This document shows, piece by piece, positions 16,722 to 25,356 of a DNA stretch of 64,000 bases. Source of the DNA: Hoeflea_A sp963921345 (lineage in GTDB: Bacteria; Pseudomonadota; Alphaproteobacteria; Rhizobiales; Rhizobiaceae); NCBI GenBank assembly GCA_963921345.3, contig CAWUFE020000007.1, positions 682,001-746,000 of the forward strand, read 5' to 3'. Position 1 is the first letter of the stretch. Each line of letters opens with the position of its first letter. The notes beneath the pieces are model-generated. The model saw only the letters and a list, made by a program, of their open reading frames with translations. It made no database searches and was not told where the DNA came from. The translations under genes were made by a program, and so were the position numbers.

Positions 16722-17699
16722 ATGCTCGCCTTCACAATACGACGCCTCGTTCAATCCATCGTGGTGATGCTCGTTGTCAGCCTCATCGCGTTCGGGATGT
16801 TCCGCTTCGTCGGCGATCCGGTCGACCAAATGGTCGGCCTGGAAACGACGATCGAGGAGCGCAACAAGCTGCGTGAGCAGCTTGGCCTTAACGATCCCTT
16901 GCCCGTTCAGTTCTGGCGTTTCGTCAGCAAGGCCGCGCAGGGCGATCTCGGCATTTCCTATCAATACAAGCGCCCGGTCGCGCAGATGATCAGCGAGCGC
17001 CTGCCTGCGACGCTGGAGCTTTCCTTCGTGTCGGCCCTTGTCGCGCTGCTCGCCGGCATCCCCATGGGCGTCTATACGGCGTTGCGACGAGATAGTCTGC
17101 TGTCCAAGGGTTTCCTGTCGATCTCGCTGATCGGCGTGTCGCTGCCGCCGTTCCTGATTGGCATCCTGCTGATCTTCATCTTTGCCGTTCATTTGCAATG
17201 GCTGCCGAGTTTCGGCCGCGGGCAGGTAGTCGACCTGGGCTGGTGGAACACCGGGCTGCTGACGGTTTCCGGCCTCAAGGCCCTGATCCTGCCGTCGATC
17301 ACGCTCAGCCTGTTCCAGATGACGCTGATCATGCGGCTGGTGCGTTCCGAGATGCTGGAGGTGCTGCGCACCGACTACATCAAATTCGCCCGGGCACGGG
17401 GACTGCGCGACCGCGCCGTTCATTTCGGCCACGCGCTGAAAAACACGCTCGTGCCGGTCATCACCATCACCGGCTTGCAGCTCGGCTCCATCATCGCCTT
17501 CGCCATCATCACCGAGACTGTGTTTCAGTGGCCGGGCATGGGTCTGCTGTTCCTGCAGGCCGTTCAGAATGTCGACATTCCGATCATGGCGGCCTACCTG
17601 CTGCTCGTCGCGTTTCTGTTCGTCGCCATCAACTTCGTCGTCGACGTGCTCTATGTGGTGGTCGATCCGCGCATCCGCATCGTTGGAAATGAAGCATGA
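16722..17699 (+). CDS. dppB: peptide-type ABC transporter permease, DppB family
   Basis: 325 residues. Starts MLAFTIRRLVQSIVVMLVVSLIAF, the typical DppB/OppB N-terminal helix, with six predicted spans and the coupling loop DYIKFARARGLRDRAVHFGHALKN. No Shine-Dalgarno is evident: the terminator U-run lies immediately before the ATG, so translation may be weak. Overlaps the next gene by 4 bp. Substrate follows the binding protein and is not known. Confidence 0.87.
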   Translation: MLAFTIRRLVQSIVVMLVVSLIAFGMFRFVGDPVDQMVGLETTIEERNKLREQLGLNDPLPVQFWRFVSKAAQGDLGISYQYKRPVAQMISERLPATLELSFVSALVALLAGIPMGVYTALRRDSLLSKGFLSISLIGVSLPPFLIGILLIFIFAVHLQWLPSFGRGQVVDLGWWNTGLLTVSGLKALILPSITLSLFQMTLIMRLVRSEMLEVLRTDYIKFARARGLRDRAVHFGHALKNTLVPVITITGLQLGSIIAFAIITETVFQWPGMGLLFLQAVQNVDIPIMAAYLLLVAFLFVAINFVVDVLYVVVDPRIRIVGNEA

Positions 17700-18634
17700 G
17701 CAGCACCGGCTCCACCGAACGTCCCGGGGTCCTCACCAGAGTGTTCGATTCCGACCTCTGGCATTCCTTCCGCCAGTCCTGGATCACCATGATCGCCGCC
17801 GTGGTGACGCTGGTCATCTTCCTGGCGGCGCTGTTGGCGCCTGTTCTGGCTCCGCACAACCCGTTCGACCTGGCAACGCTGTCGCTGCTCGATTCGCTGA
17901 CGCCGCCGGCCTGGGAGGAGGGCGGCGATCCGCGTTTCCTGCTCGGCACCGACGACCAGGGGCGCGGCATCCTGTCGACCATCCTCTACGGCTCGCGCAT
18001 TTCGCTGGCGGTCGGGCTGGCCTCGGTGCTGTTCGCGGCGGTCCTCGGCATCTGCCTCGGGCTGCTTGCGGGGTATGCCGGCGGGCGCACCGACTCCATC
18101 ATCATGCGCATCGCCGATGTCCAGCTGAGTTTTCCGGCGATCCTGATTGCGCTGCTGATCGACGGTTCCGTGCGCAGCGTGCTCGGCGGTATCGACCGCG
18201 AAAGTTCGGCCTTCTATGTGCTGGTCGTTTCCATCGGTCTGTCGTTCTGGGTGCAATATGCACGCACCGTACGGTCCTCGACCCTGGTCGAGAAGAACAA
18301 GGAATATGTGCAGGCGGCGCGTTTGATCGGCCTGCATCCGATCTGGATCATGGCCCGCCATGTGCTGCCCAATGTGATGGGTCCGGTTCTGGTCATCGCC
18401 ACGATCAACCTGGCGCTGGCGATCATCACCGAGGCGACGCTGTCCTTCCTGGGCGTCGGTATTCCGCCGACCCAACCGTCGCTGGGAACGATGATCCGCA
18501 TTGGCAACGACTTCCTGTTTTCGGGCGAGTGGTGGATCACCATCTTCCCCGGTATCACTCTCGCGGTGCTGGTGCTCGCCGTCAATCTGCTCGGCGACTG
18601 GCTGCGCGACGCACTGAACCCGCGGTTGAGGTAG
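17696..18634 (+). CDS. dppC: peptide-type ABC transporter permease, DppC family
   Basis: 312 residues; ATGA overlaps the dppB stop. Longer cytoplasmic N-tail before the first span at about residues 27-50, then the periplasmic LLGTDDQGRGILSTILYGSRISL motif that is characteristic of DppC/OppC, and the coupling loop EYVQAARLIGLHPIWIMARHVLPN. Pairs with the upstream permease to form the channel. Confidence 0.88.
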   Translation: MSSTGSTERPGVLTRVFDSDLWHSFRQSWITMIAAVVTLVIFLAALLAPVLAPHNPFDLATLSLLDSLTPPAWEEGGDPRFLLGTDDQGRGILSTILYGSRISLAVGLASVLFAAVLGICLGLLAGYAGGRTDSIIMRIADVQLSFPAILIALLIDGSVRSVLGGIDRESSAFYVLVVSIGLSFWVQYARTVRSSTLVEKNKEYVQAARLIGLHPIWIMARHVLPNVMGPVLVIATINLALAIITEATLSFLGVGIPPTQPSLGTMIRIGNDFLFSGEWWITIFPGITLAVLVLAVNLLGDWLRDALNPRLR

Positions 18635-18637
18635 GCG

Positions 18638-19615
18638 ATGAGCGACACTCTGCTTTCCGTCCGCGATCTGGTCGTCGAGTTTCCGACACGACGCGGTGTG
18701 CTGACCGCGGTCGACCGGGTCAGCTTCGACATCCAGCGCGGCGAGGTGCTCGGCGTGGTCGGCGAATCCGGCGCCGGCAAATCGATGACCGGTTCGGCAA
18801 TCATCGGGCTGATCGAACCGCCCGGTCATATCGCCGGCGGCTCGGTCCACATCGCCGGCGAACGGGTCGACAACCTGACGCCCGAAGCGATGCGCCGGGT
18901 CCGCGGCAAGCGCATCGGCATGGTTTTCCAGGACCCGCTGACGTCGCTCAACCCGCTCTATACCATTGCCGAGCAACTGGTGGAGACGATCCGCACCCAT
19001 CTGTCTCTGAGCGAGAGACAAGCGAAGGACCGCGCCATCGAACTGCTCGACGAAGTTGGCATTCCGGCCGCGGCGCGACGTATCGACGACTATCCGCACC
19101 AGTTTTCAGGCGGCATGCGTCAGCGTGTCGTGATCGCGCTGGCGCTTTGCGCCGAGCCGCAGCTGGTGATCGCCGACGAGCCGACAACGGCGCTTGACGT
19201 GTCGGTGCAGTCGCAGATCATCGACGTGCTGAAGCGCATGTGCGCCGACCACGGTACATCGGTGATGCTGATCACCCACGACATGGGCGTGATCGCCGAA
19301 GCCGCCGATCGGGTGGCGGTGATGTATGCCGGCCGGCTGGCGGAGATCGGTCCGGTGCGAGACGTCATCCAGGATGCCAAGCATCCCTATACGCACGGCT
19401 TGATGGGCTCCATACCGACCCTCATGCATGATGAAGCGCGGCTGACACAGATCCCTGGTTCGATGCCGCGACTCACGGAGATACCGGCGGGTTGCGCCTT
19501 CAGTCCGCGCTGCCCGAAGGCGTTCGACCGCTGCAGGATCGATCAGCCGGCGCCGCGCGACGTCGATGGCCGCAAGGTCGCCTGCCTGCTTTATGACGAG
19601 GAGAAAACGCCGTGA
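18638..19615 (+). CDS. dppD: peptide-type ABC transporter ATPase, DppD family
   Basis: 325 residues. Walker A GESGAGKS (about 42-49), signature FSGGMRQRV, Walker B LVIADEPTTALD, and the C-terminal oligopeptide-type domain with CAFSPRCPKAFDRC, whose cysteines bind an iron-sulfur cluster in some homologues. Starts 3 bp after dppC and overlaps dppF by 4 bp (GTGA). Confidence 0.88.
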   Translation: MSDTLLSVRDLVVEFPTRRGVLTAVDRVSFDIQRGEVLGVVGESGAGKSMTGSAIIGLIEPPGHIAGGSVHIAGERVDNLTPEAMRRVRGKRIGMVFQDPLTSLNPLYTIAEQLVETIRTHLSLSERQAKDRAIELLDEVGIPAAARRIDDYPHQFSGGMRQRVVIALALCAEPQLVIADEPTTALDVSVQSQIIDVLKRMCADHGTSVMLITHDMGVIAEAADRVAVMYAGRLAEIGPVRDVIQDAKHPYTHGLMGSIPTLMHDEARLTQIPGSMPRLTEIPAGCAFSPRCPKAFDRCRIDQPAPRDVDGRKVACLLYDEEKTP

Positions 19616-20601
19616 CGGATGCGCTCGTCAGCGTCGAGAATCTGAGCCGCGTCTTCGACGTGTCGAAGCCCTGGCTCAACCGCGTTCTCGAAAACGACGA
19701 GAAGAAATTTCTCACGGCCGTCAACGACGTTTCCTTCGATATTCGTCGTGGCGAGACCTTTGCGTTGGTAGGTGAATCAGGCTCGGGGAAATCGACCATC
19801 GCCAAGCTGATCGTCGGCCTGATCGGCCCGAGCGGCGGCCGGATCCGGTTTGACGGCACGGACATGTCGAAGCAGGGCGGTGCTGCCATGCGGCAAATCC
19901 GCAGCCGCTTCCAGATGATCTTCCAGGACCCGTTCGCCAGCCTCAATCCGCGCTGGCGGGTCAAGGACATCATCGCCGAACCGGTCCGCACCTTCGGGCT
20001 GGAAGGCGGTGTCAGCTGGGAGAAGCGGGTCGACCAACTGCTGGAAACCGTGGGCCTGTCGTCGAATGACGGCGGCAAGTATCCGCACGAGTTTTCCGGC
20101 GGTCAGCGCCAGCGCATCGCCATCGCCCGGGCGTTGTCGGCGCAGCCTGAATTCATCGTCTGCGACGAGCCCACATCGGCGCTGGACGTGTCGGTGCAGG
20201 CACAGATCCTCAACCTGATGCGCGACCTGCAGGACGAGTTCGGACTGACCTACCTTTTCATCAGTCACGATCTGTCCGTCGTTCGTCACATGGCGAGCCG
20301 CATCGGTGTGCTTTACCTCGGCCGCCTGGTCGAGGTCTCCGAAGGCAAGACGCTGTTCCGCGACCCGCAGCATCCCTACACCCGCATGCTGCTCGATGCG
20401 GTTCCCGATCTGGAAATGACGGGTCGCAAGCGAAAGCCGGTGGAGGGCGAGATCCCGAACCCGATCGATCCGCCGTCCGGCTGTGCTTTCCATCCGCGCT
20501 GCCAATGGGCGAACGGCCGCTGCCGCGCAGAGGTTCCGACACTGACGGCCAACAAGGCCGGCGACGCGGCGTGTTTCGCCGTCGACGAAGAGCGGATTTG
20601 A
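19612..20601 (+). CDS. dppF: peptide-type ABC transporter ATPase, DppF family
   Basis: 329 residues from a GTG that overlaps the dppD stop. Walker A GESGSGKST (about 54-62), signature FSGGQRQRI, Walker B FIVCDEPTSALD, and C-terminal CAFHPRCQWANGRC. An insertion-like segment (VSKPWLNRVLENDEKKFLTAVN, residues about 17-38) precedes the nucleotide site, as in other DppF proteins. Heterodimer partner of DppD; last gene of the operon, convergent with the EamA exporter 6 bp away. Confidence 0.88.
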   Translation: MTDALVSVENLSRVFDVSKPWLNRVLENDEKKFLTAVNDVSFDIRRGETFALVGESGSGKSTIAKLIVGLIGPSGGRIRFDGTDMSKQGGAAMRQIRSRFQMIFQDPFASLNPRWRVKDIIAEPVRTFGLEGGVSWEKRVDQLLETVGLSSNDGGKYPHEFSGGQRQRIAIARALSAQPEFIVCDEPTSALDVSVQAQILNLMRDLQDEFGLTYLFISHDLSVVRHMASRIGVLYLGRLVEVSEGKTLFRDPQHPYTRMLLDAVPDLEMTGRKRKPVEGEIPNPIDPPSGCAFHPRCQWANGRCRAEVPTLTANKAGDAACFAVDEERI

Positions 20602-20607
20602 AAGGGT

Positions 20608-21537
20608 CTAGCCGCGGCGCATGACCAGCAGTCCGGCAGCAGCGATGAGCAGCATTCCGAACAGGGTGTGTAGCTCCGGAATTTCCGAGAAGATCGTATA
20701 GCCCCAAAGAACCGCGAACAGCAGATAGCTGTAATCGAAGGTGGCTATGACAACCGGCCGAGCCGATTGGTAAGCCGCGGCGAGTCCGGCCGAGATCCCG
20801 ACCATGAGAACGGCCAGGCCGGCGATCAGCAGCCAACCCTGCAGGTCGATGTCCGACCAGGCGGCAAAAAGGAAGGGATTTTCAGCGACTATTGCGTAAG
20901 GCAGGTCCAGAATCACAAGGAGGGTGACGGCAACGAGGCCCGTCGCCAGCAAAGCGAGGTTCAGTGTTACACCCAGCGCGAACGGGTTCTGCCTTGTGCA
21001 TTTGCCACGGGTCGTTACTGCCGCAAGGGCGTAGAAAAATCCGGACAGGACCGGCAGCAATACCAACGGCTCGAATGCGTCGGCGCCCGGCTGAAGCATG
21101 ATCACGACGCCGGCAAATCCAGTGGCGACCGCCAGCCAGCCCAATAACCTCACAGGTTCGCCGATCAACAATGCGGAAAGAAGTGTAACGAACAGCGGAC
21201 CTGTGTACATGGCGGTCGCAACCGTTGCCAGTTCGAGAAACGGCAGACCCGCGTAGAGCAGGATGTACATGGCACAAAGGCAGGCCGCGCGAAGCAGGCT
21301 CCAGCGATCGAACACCTCCCGCCAAGTGAAAACGCCGCCTCCGGCCACGGCCGCCAACCACAGCAAGGGCAGTGCCAATGGCGATCGAAGCAGATAAATC
21401 TGCCACAGCGTCAAATCCGTGGTCGCTGATTTGATGGCCGCGTCCTGAACCGACATCAGAAAGACGCTTCCGACGATCAGAAGAATCCCGATTGCAGTTC
21501 GATTGCCGCGACGGGCGGATACTGCCAGTGAAACCAT
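20608..21537 (-). CDS. EamA/DMT family transporter
   Basis: 309 residues from the ATG at 21537 (GGGAG 7 bp upstream). Ten hydrophobic helices arranged as two five-helix EamA repeats (about residues 20-150 and 160-305). Such proteins export amino acids, metabolites or drugs with few reliable specificity marks. Divergent from a LysR regulator 93 bp away, which probably controls it. Confidence 0.82.
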   Translation of the reverse strand: MVSLAVSARRGNRTAIGILLIVGSVFLMSVQDAAIKSATTDLTLWQIYLLRSPLALPLLWLAAVAGGGVFTWREVFDRWSLLRAACLCAMYILLYAGLPFLELATVATAMYTGPLFVTLLSALLIGEPVRLLGWLAVATGFAGVVIMLQPGADAFEPLVLLPVLSGFFYALAAVTTRGKCTRQNPFALGVTLNLALLATGLVAVTLLVILDLPYAIVAENPFLFAAWSDIDLQGWLLIAGLAVLMVGISAGLAAAYQSARPVVIATFDYSYLLFAVLWGYTIFSEIPELHTLFGMLLIAAAGLLVMRRG

Positions 21538-21630
21538 GGTAATGCTCCCAGCTCCGCCGCCCAGTATCGCCAATGGTTATTGTTTGAGTAGCCGTTGAAA
21601 AGACATCGAATTAATGCAAGATTTCGAACA

Positions 21631-22527
21631 ATGTTGCAGGTTCCGATCAAGGGGATCGAGGTCTTCCTGGCGATCGTCCGCGAGGGCTCGCTGCGGGGTG
21701 CCGCGGTATCCCTGGGGCTAAGCCCGTCCACCGTCAGTCATCAGCTTCGGTCGATCGAAGAGCGGATGGGCGTCAGTCTGTTTGCCCGGACGACACGGTC
21801 GATCGAATTGACCGCGGCCGGCCGCGTCTTGCTCGACGGTGCCGAATTCGCCATGGCGCGACTTGGCGAGGCGGTCGAGGAGGCGCGCGACATCGGCCGC
21901 AGCAAGACCGGCGTCCTGCGCGTCACGCTGCCATGGAGCGCCTATCAGATCGTGCTCGCTCCCCTGATCGGCGAATTCAAGAAGCAGCACCCGGACATTC
22001 GGCTTGAGCTGTCGTTCGACGAAGCCCTGGTCGACATCGTCAGACACGGATTTCACGCTGGAATACGGCTAGGCAACCGTCTGGCGACCGGCATGACCGC
22101 CGTGCGGCTGACGCCACCGTTGAAGGAGGCCTTTTCGGCTGCTCCGGATTACATTCGTACTCGCGGTTGCCCGAAGCACCCCCGCGATCTGCTCAATCAC
22201 AACTGTATCCGCTACCGCTACATCACCACCAACAGAATCGCGGAATGGCGGTTCAGCGAGACGGGCAGGGAATTCTCCGTCGACCCGGAGGCGTTTCTGG
22301 TTTTCGACAGTTTCCAGGCGGTGAAGCAGGCGCTGATCGACGGCCACGGAATCGGCTGGACGTTGCGCGGCATTGTCGAAAACGAGATCGCCGACGGTCG
22401 CCTGATCGGCCTTCTGGATGGATTCACCGGCGAGCAGCCACCATTCTACCTTTACTACCCGGAACAAAACCGGCGGCTCGATCTGTTGCGCGTGCTGATC
22501 GATTTTCTTGTTGAGGCGCGCCGATAA
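21631..22527 (+). CDS. LysR family transcriptional regulator
   Basis: 298 residues from the ATG at 21631. N-terminal winged helix-turn-helix (GIEVFLAIVREGSLRGAAVSLGLSPSTVSHQLRSIEERMG, about 6-45) and a C-terminal ligand-binding domain. The end of the domain (GWTLRGIVENEIADGRL) is typical of CrgA-like LysR proteins. The 93-bp divergent gap to the EamA exporter holds CAAT-N4-ATTG (21571-21582), a possible but weak binding site. Confidence 0.88.
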   Translation: MLQVPIKGIEVFLAIVREGSLRGAAVSLGLSPSTVSHQLRSIEERMGVSLFARTTRSIELTAAGRVLLDGAEFAMARLGEAVEEARDIGRSKTGVLRVTLPWSAYQIVLAPLIGEFKKQHPDIRLELSFDEALVDIVRHGFHAGIRLGNRLATGMTAVRLTPPLKEAFSAAPDYIRTRGCPKHPRDLLNHNCIRYRYITTNRIAEWRFSETGREFSVDPEAFLVFDSFQAVKQALIDGHGIGWTLRGIVENEIADGRLIGLLDGFTGEQPPFYLYYPEQNRRLDLLRVLIDFLVEARR

Positions 22528-22549
22528 AGGGCCGCCCCAATAAAACCGC

Positions 22550-23206
22550 CTATCCAGTGGTGAAGTTGGTCACATGTGTGGGCACATCAAGGTCCGGAAT
22601 GTTGCGCGGATCGGGATCAGGCGCATCGACCACCTGTCGGATCGGCACGACGCCGGCCCAGATGGGCAACGCATAGTCCGGCTCGTCGTCGACCGGGCCG
22701 CCCGTTCTGATCTTCGCAGAGGCTTCTTCGATCGGCAGTGACAGGATCGTGGTGGCCTTGACCTCCTGCGCGGTCATCGGCCGCAGCAGGTTCCATCGGC
22801 CGGGATAAAGGGCTTCGACCAGGCCGCGCAGCTTTTCGGTCTTTTCCTCTACATCGGTGATTTTCGTCGCCTCGCCGTAGATCATCACCGATCGATAGTT
22901 GGCCGAGTGATGGAACGCCGAGCGGGCCAGCACCATGCCGTCGATCAGCGATACCGTGAGGCAGACATCGAGGCCGGTGGAGCTGCGCAGCGCCCGACTG
23001 GCGCTTGAGCCGTGCCAGTAGACATGATCACCCTCGCGCCACTGGATGGTCGGCGTTACCGCCGGCTTGCCGTCCAGCAGGTAACCGACATGACACAGCG
23101 GGGTGGCGTCGAGAATTGCATAGATGCTCTCCCGGTCGTGACGACCGCGTTGGTGCGTGCGCCTGAGGCGGGTTCTCTGGGTTACAGTGAGAGTTTCCGT
23201 GGACAT
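22550..23206 (-). CDS. pyridoxamine 5'-phosphate oxidase-like (NimA-type) flavoprotein
   Basis: 218 residues from the ATG at 23206 (GAAAGG upstream). A split-barrel FMN-binding domain: RGRHDRESIYAILDATPLCHVGYLLDGKPAVTPT and later FHHSANYRSVMIYGEA are the blocks seen in the NimA/PNPOx-like family. Members bind FMN or heme; some reduce nitroimidazoles, most are unknown. Divergent from a MocR regulator, which fits a link with vitamin B6 or flavin metabolism. Convergent with the LysR gene, 22 bp away. Confidence 0.8.
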   Translation of the reverse strand: MSTETLTVTQRTRLRRTHQRGRHDRESIYAILDATPLCHVGYLLDGKPAVTPTIQWREGDHVYWHGSSASRALRSSTGLDVCLTVSLIDGMVLARSAFHHSANYRSVMIYGEATKITDVEEKTEKLRGLVEALYPGRWNLLRPMTAQEVKATTILSLPIEEASAKIRTGGPVDDEPDYALPIWAGVVPIRQVVDAPDPDPRNIPDLDVPTHVTNFTTG

Positions 23207-23243
23207 GGCTGGACCTTTCAATCTTTCGGCCCATATGCCATCA

Positions 23244-23271
23244 ATATTGGTATAGCAATAACATCCAATAT
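23244..23271. promoter_or_regulatory. inverted repeat between NimA-like gene and mocR
   Basis: ATATTGG (23244-23250) and CCAATAT (23265-23271) are exact inverted copies 14 bp apart. They lie 38 bp from the flavoprotein start and 26 bp from the mocR start, in an AT-rich 90-bp divergent gap. Candidate MocR operator. Confidence 0.5.
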
Positions 23272-23296
23272 CTGAAAAATTCTCCAGACCAATCTC

Positions 23297-24748
23297 ATGC
23301 ATTCGATCAACGCCCTCATACTGGATGCCGAGGACCAGCGACCTCTGGTTCAGCAAATATTCGTTGCCCTGTCACAACGCATCGCGGCTCGGACGATCGC
23401 GCCCGGAACCCGGCTACCGGCGACGCGCAACCTGGCGAAGGAACTGGGCGTCTCGCGCTCCACCGTCGTGCAGGCCTATGAACAACTGGCGGCCGAAGGC
23501 TATGTCAGGCCGCGTCCCGGCAGCGGATACTTCGCCTGCGACGTCGGCGACGCCGAAGCGCTCTATGCCCTGTCGCAGCCGCACCCACCCAATCCGTCTG
23601 GCGTCGGTGTCGAAGAGGCCGTTTTGGCTGCGAAACCGGATTTTCCCGGAATTCCCGATATGCGTCTTTTTCCGCATGCCGCCTGGGCAAAGCATGTGGT
23701 GCGCACGGCCAGGCAGTCGGCGGCATCCATGCGCGGCAGTGTCGAGCGGTTTGGATTGCGCCGCCTGCGGGAAGCGGTCGCCACCCACCTGTCGGCATGG
23801 CGCGGCGTCGACGCGTCGGCTGACCAGATCATCATCACCGCCGGAGCCGGCGATGCGCTGGATCTCTGTTTGCGGTCGCTGACGCGGGATCGGCGCGCCA
23901 TTGCACTGGAAAATCCGACCTATCCACCGCTCTTCAACATGGCGACCGGCATGGAACTCGAGCTTCACTGGATGGAAGTCGGCGAAGCGGGCGCGCTGTT
24001 GCCGGAAACGGCAGCGGGCCCGGTCGTGACTGTGCTGACGCCGTCCTATCAGTTTCCACTGGGCGGCGCGATGCCGCGCAGCCAGCGCCTGGCTTTTCTG
24101 GAGCGTGCGGAGCGCGATGAGGGCTGGATCATCGAGGACGATTTCGACAGCGAATTCCGGTATGCCGGGCGGCCGATCCCGGCGCTGGCGTCGCTCGATC
24201 CGGGCCAACGGGTCATCTATGTCGGGAGCTTCTCGAAGATCTTCTCATCCGGTCTGCGGATCGGCTTCATTGTGGTTCCGCATTCGCTGATTCCGGTTTT
24301 CAAGGAAACGCTCGCGCGCTTCGGCCAGCGCGCATCGCTGGTGTCACAGTGGCCGATTGCCGCATTTATCGAGGATGGCAGTTTCCACCGTCATATCCGT
24401 CGCATGCGCCGCATCTACGGAGAGCGGCGCCAGGTGTTCGTCGACGCTTACCGTGCCGGCCTGCCGTCACAGGTGACTTTCACCGACCACCGTGCCGGTA
24501 TGCAGATCGCCCTTCGGTTTCCGCCCGGCTCGGACGACCGCGAACTCGCTGAGCGTGCGGCTGGCACCGGTCTTACCTGTCTTCCGCTTTCAGGCTTCTA
24601 CCACAAGGCCCCGGTTCGCTCGGGCCTGCTTGTCGGATTCAGCACCATTGCGCCCGAAGAGGCGCTCCGGCCGCTGGCCGACCTGATGAATATCCTGACG
24701 GATTACCGACCGGTCAGAGGCAGTCAGCAGCAGCTGTCGCCTTCCTGA
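23297..24748 (+). CDS. MocR/PdxR-type regulator (GntR DNA-binding plus aminotransferase-like domain)
   Basis: 483 residues. The N-terminal GntR winged helix (about 15-80: LVQQIFVALSQRIAARTIAPGTRLPATRNLAKELGVSRSTV) is joined to a fold-type I aminotransferase domain (about 115-470) that holds PLP; the Schiff-base lysine is in VGSFSKIFSSGLRIGF. Such proteins sense PLP, GABA or amino acids rather than catalyse. Divergent from a PNPOx-like flavoprotein, which makes vitamin B6 sensing plausible. Its 3' end overlaps the convergent GDCCVxC gene by 25 bp. Confidence 0.88.
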   Translation: MHSINALILDAEDQRPLVQQIFVALSQRIAARTIAPGTRLPATRNLAKELGVSRSTVVQAYEQLAAEGYVRPRPGSGYFACDVGDAEALYALSQPHPPNPSGVGVEEAVLAAKPDFPGIPDMRLFPHAAWAKHVVRTARQSAASMRGSVERFGLRRLREAVATHLSAWRGVDASADQIIITAGAGDALDLCLRSLTRDRRAIALENPTYPPLFNMATGMELELHWMEVGEAGALLPETAAGPVVTVLTPSYQFPLGGAMPRSQRLAFLERAERDEGWIIEDDFDSEFRYAGRPIPALASLDPGQRVIYVGSFSKIFSSGLRIGFIVVPHSLIPVFKETLARFGQRASLVSQWPIAAFIEDGSFHRHIRRMRRIYGERRQVFVDAYRAGLPSQVTFTDHRAGMQIALRFPPGSDDRELAERAAGTGLTCLPLSGFYHKAPVRSGLLVGFSTIAPEEALRPLADLMNILTDYRPVRGSQQQLSPS

Positions 24749-24939
24749 ATGGGCGGGCAGGGGACCGTGCCGTAGGAGCAGAACACGCAGCAATCGCCCT
24801 TGTGGGGCTTCAGCAAGGTGCCGCATCCCTTGCAATCATAGAACCATTGGCAGGCATCGGTCGGCATCGTCTCCGTCTCCGCATGCCCGCATTCGGGACA
24901 GGTGATGGTCGACTGGAGAACGACGGTTGCTTCGGACAT
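24724..24939 (-). CDS. GDCCVxC-domain small cysteine-rich protein
   Basis: 71 residues with eleven cysteines: CPECGH near residue 14, C-x5-C-x2-C around 30-39, then GDCCVFCSYGTVPCPP (48-62) and a C-terminal CC. This is the GDCCVxC family, small proteins found with mercury or other thiophilic-metal genes, sometimes containing selenocysteine; function unproven. Here all positions are Cys. It starts 5 bp after the MerT-like gene, so the two are co-transcribed. Confidence 0.78.
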   Translation of the reverse strand: MSEATVVLQSTITCPECGHAETETMPTDACQWFYDCKGCGTLLKPHKGDCCVFCSYGTVPCPPIQEGDSCC

Positions 24940-24944
24940 GGCGG

Positions 24945-25274
24945 TTACATCCTGGCGATCAGAAAATCGTTGATGACGGTTTCGTTCAGGATCAGGCACC
25001 AGGCCAGGAGGGTCAGCAGGGTTCCGGCCGCGAGCACACTCATGGTGTTGGACGACGCCCGGCGCCGGACCGCCGCTATCCAGGCCAGGGCCAGCAACAG
25101 CGCCGACAGACCGACGATCCAGAGGCTGGCAGCAGCGATCTTGCCGAAGATTGCAACCCAGGCGCCCCCCAGTCCAAGGGCCATCAAGGCAATCGGCAGC
25201 ACACAGCAAAGAGCAGCGAAAAAGGCCAGAAACGAACCGGCGAGGCCGGCTCTCGACAGGGTATCTTGCGCCAT
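24945..25274 (-). CDS. MerT-like metal transport membrane protein
   Basis: 109 residues from the ATG at 25274, three hydrophobic helices. The first helix carries the vicinal cysteines of MerT (FFAALCCVLPIALMALGLGGAW), the pair that accepts Hg(II) in the mer system. The second cysteine pair of classical MerT on the cytoplasmic loop is absent. First gene after a MerR-type promoter and followed by the GDCCVxC gene. Mercury is the family substrate; the regulator's features leave cadmium or another soft metal possible. Confidence 0.72.
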   Translation of the reverse strand: MAQDTLSRAGLAGSFLAFFAALCCVLPIALMALGLGGAWVAIFGKIAAASLWIVGLSALLLALAWIAAVRRRASSNTMSVLAAGTLLTLLAWCLILNETVINDFLIARM

Positions 25275-25315
25275 CGATTCACGATCCCGGTGAAGTGATT
25301 TGTATCCCGGGAGCA

Positions 25316-25346
25316 CTTATGCATCCTGTAGCCACTACAGAAGCAA
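25316..25346 (-). promoter_or_regulatory. MerR-type promoter/operator with 19-bp spacer
   Basis: Minus strand: -35 TTGCTT (25341-25346), a 19-bp spacer (25322-25340) and -10 CATAAG (25316-25321). The spacer contains the perfect dyad CTGTAG-TGG-CTACAG (25326-25340). An over-long spacer with a central dyad is the hallmark of MerR-family activation. The dyad resembles CadR/PbrR-type operators (TATAGTGGCTACAG-like) more than the GTAC motif of mercury MerR, from memory. Confidence 0.75.
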
Positions 25347-25356
25347 GAGGTCGGCC

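Noticed and set aside
17651..19099. 482-codon minus-strand frame
   Set aside because: Antisense to dppB, dppC and dppD; composition typical of GC-rich shadow frames.
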